Origin: Ammoniphilus resinae
GTDB lineage: Bacteria > Bacillota > Bacilli > Aneurinibacillales > RAOX-1
DNA: 64,000 nt
Direction of reading: 5' to 3'
Assembly: GCF_017873965.1 (NCBI RefSeq)
Contig: NZ_JAGGKT010000010.1
Span: 62,001-126,000 of the forward strand
Positions 16,626-24,626 of this stretch are shown piece after piece. A program made the translations under genes and the position numbers. The first letter of the stretch is position 1. Each line of letters starts with the position of its first letter. The notes beneath the pieces were generated by a model. That model ran no database searches. It saw nothing but the letters and a program-made list of their open reading frames with translations, and was not told the origin of the DNA.

Positions 16626-16784
16626 CTAAGCTTCCTTATGCCAACTATGAATCGCCTTTGTCATCTCGGTGATCGAGGTGGTCAGGGCCTCCATTTTGCT
16701 TTCCACTCGGGTGAGCAGGTACCAGGAAACAAAGATGGGGAAACCCAGGTTACCGATAAGGGGTATCGGATCGAAGGTGTCCAT
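16626..16784 (-). CDS. YvrJ family small membrane protein (copy B)
   Basis: 52 residues, intact and almost the same as copy A at 2813 (MDTFDPIPLIGNLGFPIF instead of MDAFDP). The RBS AAAGGAGGG is retained. It is no longer preceded by a complete DUF2922 gene, since that copy is cut at 16974, and no promoter or DUF1659 gene remains. It is probably poorly expressed, although the frame is undamaged. Confidence 0.65.
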   Translation of the reverse strand: MDTFDPIPLIGNLGFPIFVSWYLLTRVESKMEALTTSITEMTKAIHSWHKEA

Positions 16785-16851
16785 GGGTTTCCCTCCTTTC
16801 ATGAGGTTAAGTAAAGGGGCCAGACGAGGTCAGGCCCCTTGGTTATGTTCA

Positions 16852-16974
16852 TTACATACTTTCTACATCAAAGTCTGAAACGGTCCGTTGCGTGATGCCG
16901 GCATCTTTGACGGCTGTGATATCAAACAATCCGCCGATGGCAACGATGGCATCCATTTGGGTCCGGGCTTCGGA
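16852..16974 (-). pseudogene. 3'-terminal half of a DUF2922 gene (copy B)
   Basis: The bases match the last 41 codons of the 3039-3266 gene (EARTQMDAIVAI through FDVESM) with a few changes. They end abruptly at a B-form dispersed repeat starting at 16973. There is no start codon or RBS. Confidence 0.75.
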
Positions 16975-17056
16975 TCGCAGACGGTGAAGCGCTTTTGCGC
17001 CTCACCTCTGAAAAGGGGTCAGACACCTTCTCTGAGCTAAAGCGTTAGCTTTGCGA
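16973..17056. repeat. Dispersed palindromic repeat, B form (copy 3)
   Basis: GATCGCAGACGGTGAAGCG, GGGGTCAGACACC, CTCTGAGCTAAAGCGTTAGC and TTTGCGAA. It cuts a DUF2922 gene on the left and a possible nuclease remnant on the right. Confidence 0.75.
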
Positions 17057-17057
17057 A

Positions 17058-17254
17058 AAATAATGCACACCTACAAGGATGCCATTCGTAGGGCTTTCAT
17101 GGCATGTATCTTATATCCGAATCGATCGTCCTCAGGGGTGAGGTCTTTCCCGGAAAGCCAGCCGACCCCGTGCATGGGTGGGGGCGATCCTGCTTGTGCC
17201 GAATCAGGATATGAACGAGCTTATTTCATTTTTAAAAGGGTATTATTTTACTGA
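17058..17254 (+). pseudogene. Possible fragment of a DUF2357-type nuclease
   Basis: Directly after the repeat the frame reads MHTYKDAIRRAFMACILYP, recalling the MHxYRDAI...GAYVLYPG core of DUF2357 (PD-(D/E)XK) restriction proteins. What follows is unlike the family and ends after about 65 residues. No RBS is present. It could be chance; the assignment rests on one motif. The stretch 17255-17440 shows nothing I can name. Confidence 0.3.
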
Positions 17255-17550
17255 AGATGGCGTTGGAGGATAATCAATAAAGGCCTATAGTTGGTAAAGG
17301 AAAACGAACCATTTGGATCTACCGGTGTGCCTTAACTATATTTTGTATCGGTATTAATCACAGGATTGCTCAACCGTATTATTATCCAAACCAACCATTT
17401 ATTTGGTGTGAATAAATAGAATTAAACTAGAACAAACATTCCCTACAATAGGGGCTTATGGTATAATTTTCTTGTACAATCGAATAGGCTCCTCAAGGGG
17501 CGGTCGGCTCACTCCTGTTTACTCATTAGGTGAGGAAGGGGGTGAGTGAA

Positions 17551-17658
17551 ATGATGACAGTATACAAAGCATTGAATCTAGTAATTGGATTTGGTCATCT
17601 GGTAGTAACGATTATTTTAATTGTAGTTACTATCCTGTCGTCAAATAAAAACAAGTAA
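17551..17658 (+). CDS. Putative holin-like type I toxin (copy 3)
   Basis: A 35-residue peptide: MMTVYKALNLVIGFGHLVVT, hydrophobic segment, then SSNKNK. The TATAAT at 17462 and the shared leader (TTCTTGTACAAT, GGCTCCTCAAGG, GGTCGGCTCA) precede it; GGAAGGGGGTGAG is the RBS. Downstream TGAGCCGACT mirrors the leader, and two hairpins follow (GGCCTCC...GGAGGCC and CACAGATG...CATCTGTG with T tract). It is the intact relative of the broken copy at 8549 and diverges from copies 1 and 4 in sequence but not in layout. Confidence 0.7.
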   Translation: MMTVYKALNLVIGFGHLVVTIILIVVTILSSNKNK

Positions 17659-17783
17659 GGCCTCCCTTGAGATTAGCACCCAGGAGGCCTTACTACCTTA
17701 ATAATGAGCCGACTTCCCTAGTGGGAATTCGATTCGTACAATGTAGTCACAGATGTTCGCAGCATCTGTGGCTCTTTCTTATT
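17645..17783 (-). ncRNA. Candidate antitoxin RNA of copy 3
   Basis: Minus-strand promoter TTTAAA, 17 bases, TAAAAT (17790-17818). The transcript would run to the GGCCTCC hairpin and its U-rich tail, overlapping the toxin's 3' end. Inferred from the same geometry as copies 1 and 4. Confidence 0.4.
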
Positions 17784-17951
17784 GTATCCATTTTATCACA
17801 GAATTGATTCTTTTTAAACTTTCTATTCTTATTTTACCCATTGTCTGTTTTTTGCCGGGTTTAACCACAGAGCATGAATCTACGTGATGTTCCATTGTTT
17901 ACTTCTAGTCGTCATCACCATCACACGGAGAGGGTACATTATTTTCTTGTA

Positions 17952-18044
17952 ATCGCTGACGCTGAAGCACTTCCGCGCTTCACCTCTGAATAGGGGTCAG
18001 ACCCCATCTCTGAGTTGAAGCGTTAGCTTTGCGAAGTTGGACAC
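17952..18044. repeat. Dispersed palindromic repeat, B form (copy 4)
   Basis: Almost identical over its length to 9359-9450, ending CTTTGCGAAGTTGGACAC. Confidence 0.8.
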
Positions 18045-18083
18045 TCGCCTAACGAGAAATGACACGACATTAAAATAAAAGCC

Positions 18084-18126
18084 TAACCCTCGTTTCTCTA
18101 TTTTGTAATTAGAGTGTCGAGGGTTA
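18084..18126 (-). terminator. Terminator of the glyoxalase-like gene
   Basis: TAACCCTCG (18084-18092) pairs with CGAGGGTTA (18118-18126). On the minus strand it is followed by GGCTTTTATTTT. Confidence 0.7.
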
Positions 18127-18161
18127 AATCTTTTTACAATCATTTTTGTATTTAGAACGTT

Positions 18162-18542
18162 TTATTTCTTACGCTTTACTTCGATTCTATAGCCGTCAGG
18201 GTCAGTAACAAAGAAGTAAGAAGGTGTTCCACCTGAAAGTCCTCTCAATTCACCTGTTTCATAAGAAGAAGCTTTACAAATTTTATGCATTTCTTCTAAA
18301 TCATTTACTGTTACGCCCAAATGACTGAAACCATTTCCTATAATATATGGATCTGCATCATAATTGTAAGTAAGTTCTATTTGTACTGAAGAACCTGGTG
18401 AATTTAGATAGATTAAATCAAATTTATCTTCAGGGAATTCTCTGCGACTGGCTACTTCAAAATCAAAAAGCTCAGTATAAAAATCTAAAGTAGCATCAAT
18501 GTCTCTAACACGTAAACAAATTTCAACGAGCACTTGGTCCAT
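18162..18542 (-). CDS. gloA: VOC-family glyoxalase I-like protein
   Basis: A 126-residue single-domain protein with LRVRDIDATLDFYTELFDFEV, SVQIELTYN (Glu ligand), HLGVTVNDL (His ligand), FVTDPDGYRIEVKR (Glu ligand): the lactoylglutathione lyase pattern. The first metal position, usually His or Gln, reads Glu in VEICLRV. Glyoxalase I converts the hemithioacetal of methylglyoxal and glutathione to lactoylglutathione. It is grouped with a glutathione transferase and a glyoxalase II on the same strand, and gshF is 6 kb away, supporting a glutathione role. Other VOC functions remain possible. Confidence 0.7.
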   Translation of the reverse strand: MDQVLVEICLRVRDIDATLDFYTELFDFEVASRREFPEDKFDLIYLNSPGSSVQIELTYNYDADPYIIGNGFSHLGVTVNDLEEMHKICKASSYETGELRGLSGGTPSYFFVTDPDGYRIEVKRKK

Positions 18543-18681
18543 TATATCATCCTCCGTAATTTTATTGATTTTATTTTATCATAGATACTATATAAGTACA
18601 TTTAATTCGATGAATAAAGTTAATTGTTATTTAAAATGGTTATTTAAAGGAGAAAAACATCAATACATTGTTTTTTTGAAA

Positions 18682-19470
18682 CTACTCCCCAAGCGGCTGA
18701 TACTCTGCTGCAAGACCTTTTTGAACGCCTGGTCGTTTCGCAATGCGATGAGCCCATTCCAAGAGATAAGTATATTCATCCATGTTTAAAAATTCATAAG
18801 AGCCTTCATACAATTTTCCTAAAGCTAAACGTCCGTACCAAGACCATATCGTAATATCTGCAATAGTATAGGTATCACCAGCGATATAAGAATGCTGAGC
18901 TAATATTTTATCCAGTAAGTCTAATTGACGTTTCGTTTCCATAGTAAAACGATCAATTGGGTATTTCATAGGCTCTGGCGCATAAGCAAAAAAGTGACCA
19001 AACCCTCCACCAACATAAGGACCTGACCCAATTTGCCAGAATAGCCAATTCAGGGTTTTTGTCCGTCCATGAATATCTGTCGGGATCAGTTTTTTAAATT
19101 TCTCAGCCAAGTAAAGTAGAATCGATCCTGATTCAAAAATTTCCACACGTGGACTTTGACTTTGATCGACTAGGGCTGGGATCTTAGAATTAGGATTGAT
19201 CTTGACAAAATCTGAACCAAATTGATCGCCGGCTCCAATATTGATTTTATACAAATTATAGTCTGCACCATCGACACCCAACTCTTTTAGTTCTTCCAGC
19301 ATAATCGTCACTTTAATACCGTTCGGCGTTCCCAGTGAATAGAGTTGGAACGGTGCCTCTCCGACTGGTAGTTTTTGTTCGAAACGTTCACCGGCTGTCG
19401 GACGATTACCGCCTCTATTCGAATTCTCTTCTTCCCACTGCCACACGTTTGGTAATTCATATTTTGTCAT
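18682..19470 (-). CDS. yghU: YghU-like glutathione S-transferase / disulfide-bond oxidoreductase
   Basis: A 262-residue protein. The N-terminal extension (YELPNVWQWEEENSNRGGNRPTAG) and thioredoxin-like GST domain (FQLYSLGTPNGIKVTIMLEEL, NPNSKIPALVD, IFESGSILLYLAEKF) match YghU, where a Thr of the TPNG motif rather than Cys or Tyr contacts glutathione. The helical C-domain has YIAGDTYTIADITIW. YghU reduces disulfides with two glutathione molecules. It is rare in Firmicutes; its placement beside gloA, gloB and gshF indicates a linked, probably transferred, glutathione system. Confidence 0.85.
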   Translation of the reverse strand: MTKYELPNVWQWEEENSNRGGNRPTAGERFEQKLPVGEAPFQLYSLGTPNGIKVTIMLEELKELGVDGADYNLYKINIGAGDQFGSDFVKINPNSKIPALVDQSQSPRVEIFESGSILLYLAEKFKKLIPTDIHGRTKTLNWLFWQIGSGPYVGGGFGHFFAYAPEPMKYPIDRFTMETKRQLDLLDKILAQHSYIAGDTYTIADITIWSWYGRLALGKLYEGSYEFLNMDEYTYLLEWAHRIAKRPGVQKGLAAEYQPLGE

Positions 19471-19607
19471 CTCAACACTCCTCCCAATAGCTATTTAATA
19501 ACTCCGGACTCCATCATACTAACAGTATAAAAGTATTCCTGATATTTAGTTTATCATCTATCTATATTTATCATTCGGCAAAAAGCAGCCCAGTAACTCG
19601 AATCCCC

Positions 19608-20309
19608 CTAGAAGTCATCACGGGCGTTGCGCAATTCGATAAAGTACTCCAATGTTTCCACTTGCAGAAAGAGGTTAATTTCCTTCTCTCTGCCGATCGT
19701 TGTCGGGAGTGTTGGATGTCCTTTTGCACGCATTTCCCGGACTTCTTCCAATGCTTTGGAAATTTTTTCATTATCTGTCTGCATGTCGTATGCAAAACGT
19801 AAATTAATTTCGGTATACTCGTGACCGGGATAAACATTTATATCATCATCCAAGCGCTTAAATTTCTGCAAGGTTTCATATTGAGCTTCGTAATCGCCGG
19901 TAAAAACCCGACCGCATCCTGCTGAAAACAAGGAATCCCCGCAAAAGAGATGATCTCCCATTAAAAAACTGATATGGCCATGCGTATGACCTCCCGTTTC
20001 GTAGACTTGAAAAGTTTGGCCCAACAAGTTAAAGGAATCCCCTTCCTCTACAACACGATTCGCCAAGCCTTTCGTTTCATTCGGTCCATAAACAGGACTT
20101 TCCGGATGTCTCGCTACAATCTCCCGTACCCCGCCGGTATGATCTTCATGCTTATGCGTTAAAAGAATGGCCGCCAAACGAAGCTGCTTTTCTTCGAGGT
20201 AATCAAGGACAACTTTCGCTTTTCCCGGATCAACCACAACTGCCTCTGTTTCTTCTTGAATGCACCATATGTAATTATCAGAAAAGGCTTTGATTGGATG
20301 AATAATCAC
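19608..20309 (-). CDS. gloB: Hydroxyacylglutathione hydrolase (glyoxalase II)
   Basis: A 233-residue metallo-beta-lactamase-fold protein. The dinuclear metal motif LLTHKHEDHTGG is followed by GGHTHGHISF, FCGDSLFSAGCGR (bridging Asp) and VYPGHEYTEINLRFA (His). The last 50 residues (LPTTIGREKEINLFL) are the short HAGH C-terminal helix region that binds the glutathione moiety, which separates true glyoxalase II from generic hydrolases. It completes methylglyoxal detoxification with the glyoxalase I-like gene. The start ATG follows AGGAGGAATCG on the minus strand. Confidence 0.88.
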   Translation of the reverse strand: MIIHPIKAFSDNYIWCIQEETEAVVVDPGKAKVVLDYLEEKQLRLAAILLTHKHEDHTGGVREIVARHPESPVYGPNETKGLANRVVEEGDSFNLLGQTFQVYETGGHTHGHISFLMGDHLFCGDSLFSAGCGRVFTGDYEAQYETLQKFKRLDDDINVYPGHEYTEINLRFAYDMQTDNEKISKALEEVREMRAKGHPTLPTTIGREKEINLFLQVETLEYFIELRNARDDF

Positions 20310-20513
20310 CTTACGATTCCTCCTCTTTTCATATATCTTATTCTTTCGCTGACAAGTTTTAGTTTACCTTACTATCATAACATAGAGAATATTATTAATA
20401 TACATGAAGGGGATAACTCCTCTGACTGAAATTCAATCCAATCCTGTACCGATTATTGGATACATCATTGCGAGTCCGGTTGTTCATGTGCGACGTGCTT
20501 TTTAGCCTTGCCT

Positions 20514-20587
20514 AAACTAGACAATTACTAGATAATGATTGATAGAATTGATATTTCTTTCTATTTGAAAACTGTCTAGTTTTTTTG
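20514..20587 (+). terminator. Terminator-like hairpin 1 upstream of the ABC exporter
   Basis: AAACTAGACA (20514-20523) and TGTCTAGTTT (20573-20582) pair perfectly across a 49-base loop, and TTTTT follows. It lies upstream of the ABC operon on the same strand, with no gene before it on the plus strand. Confidence 0.55.
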
Positions 20588-20627
20588 TAAACTTATATCC
20601 GCTTATAGGATTTGATTTTTGAAGTGA

Positions 20628-20717
20628 ATGGGAGGCGGTCACAACCATTCACAGCATTTGGCAGTAAAATTCAAAGAGGACAAGCACTCGCAAAGGAGTG
20701 CTTTTTATTTGGTGTAG
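20628..20717 (+). CDS. Possible leader peptide before the ABC exporter
   Basis: A 29-residue frame, MGGGHNHSQHLAVKFKEDKH, whose codons run through a terminator hairpin (20683-20706) and stop at 20717, 48 bases before the ABC gene. In Bacillus subtilis the homologous bmrCD operon is controlled by a leader peptide (BmrB) and a terminator. The RBS here is poor (GAAGTG), so this is tentative. Confidence 0.25.
   Translation: MGGGHNHSQHLAVKFKEDKHSQRSAFYLV
20683..20706 (+). terminator. Terminator-like hairpin 2 just before the ABC exporter
   Basis: AGCACTC (20683-20689) pairs with GAGTGCT (20696-20702), followed by TTTTATTT. It is 60 bases before the start codon, a place that suits attenuation. 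Confidence 0.6.
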
Positions 20718-20765
20718 AGAAGGTGACAGGGTTCATATTCTTATGTTTTTACAGGGGGTGGTTGA

Positions 20766-22532
20766 ATGAAGGTTTTTATGGATTTGAAATGGTTCTTTAA
20801 ACAGGAAAAAAGACCATATATTCTAGGAATCCTTTTATTAATTGTGGTAGCGATGCTTGAATTGGTTCCGCCCAAAATCATTGGGATTATTGTAGATGCA
20901 ATGAAAGACGGGACTCTAACAGGAAGCCAGCTTCTGACATGGATGATCGTTTTAACGGTCACAGGCATTTTGATGTATATCATTCGCTATTTTTGGCGGG
21001 TCATGATTTTCGGTTCCGCTTATAAGCTTGCTAGACAGCTGCGGGATATGCTGTATTCTCATTTTACGAAAATGTCGCAAACCTTCTATCAAAAGAAAAG
21101 AGTAGGCGACTTAATGGCTCACGCGACAAATGATTTACAAGCTATTCAGCAGACCGCAGGAGCCGGCGTATTAACAATGGTCGATTCATTAACGATTGGG
21201 ATTGCGGTCGTTGTGGTAATGGCAACTACGATAAGCTGGGAATTAACGCTAATTTGCTTAATTCCAATGCCATTCATGGCGATTATGACGAACTGGTATG
21301 GTCGTTTGCTTCATAAACGGTTTTACAAGGCGCAAGAAGCCTTTTCGTCTTTGAACGACAAAACACAGGAGAGTATTACAGGAATTAAAGTCATTAAAAC
21401 ATTTGGTCAAGAAAAGGAAGATGTCGAAGAATTTTATCACCAATCAGCCGATGTCGTGAAAAAGAACTTGGCAGTTGCGCGAGTGGATGCCTTATATGAT
21501 CCAACCATCGCTGGCATTGTAGGGGTCTCTTTTTTCTTATCGATTGCTTTTGGTGCGAAGTTTGTCATAGATGGAATGATTACAATTGGGGAACTCGTTT
21601 CGTTTAATGCCTATTTAGGGTTGCTCGTCTGGCCGATGCTGGCATTTGGCTTTTTGTTTAATATTTTGGAAAGAGGGAGAGCTTCTTATGATCGGATACG
21701 ATCGATTCTGGAAGAGCCAGTTGATATAGTAGATACACCAGATGCGTTCGATCAAGTTCCGACTGGGGATATTGCATTTCATATGGATGATTTTGCTTAC
21801 CCAGGAGAACAGCAGCCTGTATTAAATCAAATACACTTTAAGTTAAGAAGGGGAGAAACCCTCGGCATTGTCGGAAAAACAGGAGCTGGAAAAACGACTT
21901 TGTTAAAACTTCTCATTCGGGAGAGTGAAGGGTTTGATGGAGATATTTTGTTTGGCGAAAGACGTATAGATGAATATAAACTTGAAAGGCTTCGTGAAGC
22001 AATTGGTTATGTACCACAGGAGCATTTTCTATTTTCATCTACGGTTGCAGAAAACATTTCATTTGCAAAGCCAGATGCGTCAATTGAGGAAATTCGTCAT
22101 GCTGCGAGATTAGCGAAGATAGATGAGGATATTCTTCAATTTACGGATGGGTATGATACGATTGTCGGCGAGAGAGGCGTCTCCCTTTCCGGTGGACAAA
22201 AGCAAAGGATATCCATTGCTAGAGCGTTATTAATGGAACCAGAAGTCTTAATTCTCGATGACTCTTTATCCGCCGTTGATGCGAAAACGGAAGATGGGAT
22301 CTTAGCATCATTAAGGGGAACTCGTGCTGGAAAAACAACGATTATTACAGCACATCGCTTAAGTGCGATTCAGCATGCGGATACCATTCTCGTTCTTGAT
22401 AAAGGAGAGATTGCCCAAATGGGTACACACGATGAACTAATGGAACAGGATGGCTGGTACAAGGAAATGTATCTCCATCAGCAGTTAGAAGCAATTGTAG
22501 AGAAAGGGGGATCTCATGGGCAAACCAACTGA
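20766..22532 (+). CDS. ABC exporter half-transporter, BmrC/YheI-like
   Basis: A 588-residue protein with a six-helix membrane domain (about 1-310) and an ATPase domain (350-575). Walker A GKTGAGKTT, signature LSGGQKQRISIARAL and Walker B ILILDDSLSAVD are present. The Asp after Walker B replaces the catalytic Glu, so one ATP site is degenerate. B. subtilis BmrC has the same feature in the BmrC-BmrD multidrug heterodimer. It overlaps the next gene by 17 bases. The location in a glutathione island raises the possibility of thiol-conjugate export, which is only inference. Confidence 0.88.
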   Translation: MKVFMDLKWFFKQEKRPYILGILLLIVVAMLELVPPKIIGIIVDAMKDGTLTGSQLLTWMIVLTVTGILMYIIRYFWRVMIFGSAYKLARQLRDMLYSHFTKMSQTFYQKKRVGDLMAHATNDLQAIQQTAGAGVLTMVDSLTIGIAVVVVMATTISWELTLICLIPMPFMAIMTNWYGRLLHKRFYKAQEAFSSLNDKTQESITGIKVIKTFGQEKEDVEEFYHQSADVVKKNLAVARVDALYDPTIAGIVGVSFFLSIAFGAKFVIDGMITIGELVSFNAYLGLLVWPMLAFGFLFNILERGRASYDRIRSILEEPVDIVDTPDAFDQVPTGDIAFHMDDFAYPGEQQPVLNQIHFKLRRGETLGIVGKTGAGKTTLLKLLIRESEGFDGDILFGERRIDEYKLERLREAIGYVPQEHFLFSSTVAENISFAKPDASIEEIRHAARLAKIDEDILQFTDGYDTIVGERGVSLSGGQKQRISIARALLMEPEVLILDDSLSAVDAKTEDGILASLRGTRAGKTTIITAHRLSAIQHADTILVLDKGEIAQMGTHDELMEQDGWYKEMYLHQQLEAIVEKGGSHGQTN

Positions 22533-24291
22533 ATTTACGAAACAGGAGCAGCGTACGATCCTGTTTCGACTGCTTTCCTATACGACCCCTCATTATAAAA
22601 AAATTATTTTTGCCTTTATCCTCCTGACGTTGGCTACATTGGCGGAAATTGTCGGACCGTTAATGATTGCACATTTTATTGATGACTATTTAGCGCCGAG
22701 ATCTCTTTCTCTTCAGCCATTGCTCGTTTTAGGAGGAGGCTACCTTGCTATTCAAGTAGCAAGGTCGTTTATTACGTATTTTCAACAATATAAATTTCAG
22801 GAGATTGCCTTAAAAATCATTCAAAAAATCCGTGTGGATGTCTTTACTAAAGTACAGGGACTCGGATTAAGATATTTTGATAGGACTCCAGCTGGAAGTA
22901 CGGTTTCTAGAGTTACGAATGATACAGAGGCAATAAAGGAACTGTTTGTAACGGTTCTCGCCAGTTTTATCCAAAGTGGATTTTTACTTATCGGTATATT
23001 TATCGCGATGTTCATTCTAAATGTTAAATTGGCAGCATTTTGTTTAATCATTATTCCGCTAATTTTATTGATCATAAAACTGTATCGGAAATACAGTTCA
23101 CGTTATTATGCGGAAATGCGTGAACGATTAGGTGAGCTGAATGCAAAGCTTAATGAATCATTGCAGGGCATGGCCATGATCCAAATGTTCAGACAGCAGA
23201 AAAGACTAGAAAGTGAGTTTTCTGCGATCAACGAAAAGCATTTTCTTGCCGGTCGCAGAAATATTAAACTAGACAGCTTGCTTTTAAGGCCTGCAGTCGA
23301 GCTCGTGTATTTTGGTTCTTTAATAATGGCACTAAGCTATTTCGGGATTACCTCTTTAAATAGTCCTGTTGAAATCGGTGTGGTATATGCCTTTACAACG
23401 TATTTGCATCGTTTCTTTAGGCCAGTGAATGACGTGATGAGGCAGCTATCCTTGTATCAACAAGCCATTATTGCTGCCGGCAGGGTATTCCGACTGCTTG
23501 ATGAATCGGAAGTGGCACCGGAACAAAAGAATGCGGGTGAAACAAAAATCAAAGAAGGGGAAATTGAGTTTCGTGACGTGAGCTTCTCCTATGATGGGAA
23601 AAAGGATGTGCTCAACGAGATTTCCTTCACTGCAAAACCGGGTGAGACTGTAGCGCTAGTCGGTCATACGGGAAGTGGCAAAAGTTCAATCATTAATTTG
23701 CTGATGAGATTTTATGAATTTGAGCGAGGGGATATCTTCATCGATGGTATTTCAATTAAGGAATATTCACGTGAAGAGTTACGGGAAAAAATGGGACTCG
23801 TCCTTCAAGACCCTTTCCTATTTTATGGTACGGTAATGGATAACATTCGTTTGCATAACGATTCAATGACAAATGAAAAAGTAAAAGAGGCAGCGGAGTT
23901 TGTTCGTGCACATCACTTTATCGAAAAGCTAGCGGATGGTTACGAGCATCGGGTCGTTGAGCGTGGCTCTACTTTCTCTAGTGGACAGCGGCAGCTTATT
24001 GCATTCGCCAGAACCATTGCTACGGATCCAAAGATCCTTGTTCTCGATGAGGCGACAGCTAATATTGATACGGAAACAGAAGAAGAAATTCAAGCTGCTT
24101 TAGCAAAAATGCGTAAGGGGAGAACGACGATTGCGATCGCGCACAGATTATCAACGATTCAAGATGCTGACTTAATTCTCGTCCTCCATCAAGGAAACAT
24201 TGTCGAAAGAGGATCACACCAGGAACTATTGGCGCAAAAAGGACTCTATTATCAAATGTTCCAGTTGCAAAATGGTCTTGTCGTTTCGTAA
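22516..24291 (+). CDS. ABC exporter half-transporter, BmrD/YheH-like
   Basis: A 591-residue partner of the preceding gene. The membrane domain is followed by an ATPase with Walker A GHTGSGKSS and Walker B ILVLDEATANID, keeping the catalytic Glu. Its signature, FSSGQRQLIAFART, has Ser-Ser-Gly-Gln in place of LSGGQ, as expected in heterodimers where the two ATP sites differ. The ATG at 22516 has AAAGGGGG before it and lies within the end of the first gene, showing coupled translation. Substrate unknown. Confidence 0.88.
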   Translation: MGKPTEFTKQEQRTILFRLLSYTTPHYKKIIFAFILLTLATLAEIVGPLMIAHFIDDYLAPRSLSLQPLLVLGGGYLAIQVARSFITYFQQYKFQEIALKIIQKIRVDVFTKVQGLGLRYFDRTPAGSTVSRVTNDTEAIKELFVTVLASFIQSGFLLIGIFIAMFILNVKLAAFCLIIIPLILLIIKLYRKYSSRYYAEMRERLGELNAKLNESLQGMAMIQMFRQQKRLESEFSAINEKHFLAGRRNIKLDSLLLRPAVELVYFGSLIMALSYFGITSLNSPVEIGVVYAFTTYLHRFFRPVNDVMRQLSLYQQAIIAAGRVFRLLDESEVAPEQKNAGETKIKEGEIEFRDVSFSYDGKKDVLNEISFTAKPGETVALVGHTGSGKSSIINLLMRFYEFERGDIFIDGISIKEYSREELREKMGLVLQDPFLFYGTVMDNIRLHNDSMTNEKVKEAAEFVRAHHFIEKLADGYEHRVVERGSTFSSGQRQLIAFARTIATDPKILVLDEATANIDTETEEEIQAALAKMRKGRTTIAIAHRLSTIQDADLILVLHQGNIVERGSHQELLAQKGLYYQMFQLQNGLVVS

Positions 24292-24544
24292 TGTTTGTCA
24301 CAAAATATTCACGTGAACAGAAACACTTGCTATATTTTTATGTATTCTTTTGAAATAACAAAACTAATCCTACTGCTGCCAGATGAAACTTATTTATTAA
24401 AGAATGCTGGGGAAAATAATCAAGTAGTCAATTATGAGAAAAAGGAAGGTTATGATCATAGCTATTTCTTTATATCTACTTTCTTAGCGGATCATTTCTC
24501 TTTCCATATGAAGTACTTAAGATTATTATCATGAGGGGATGTAA

Positions 24545-24582
24545 AAAATATCCGCATTTTTAACATAACATGGATATTTTTT
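24545..24582 (+). terminator. Terminator after the ABC exporter operon
   Basis: AAAATATCC (24545-24553) pairs with GGATATTTT (24572-24580), followed by TT. The rest of 24292-24600 holds no gene I can support; a 79-codon frame there has no RBS. Confidence 0.55.
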
Positions 24583-24626
24583 CCGAATATTTAGTCATAT
24601 ATGGTTAATTGGGAGGAGGCGAAGCT

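Noticed and set aside
20612-20800. 62-codon frame covering the start of the ABC exporter
   Set aside because: It overlaps the exporter start in another frame and lacks an RBS; a shorter frame at 20628 is a better, still tentative, leader candidate.
24295-24534. A 79-codon frame after the ABC exporter
   Set aside because: It has no RBS, an unlikely composition and no neighbours that support it.
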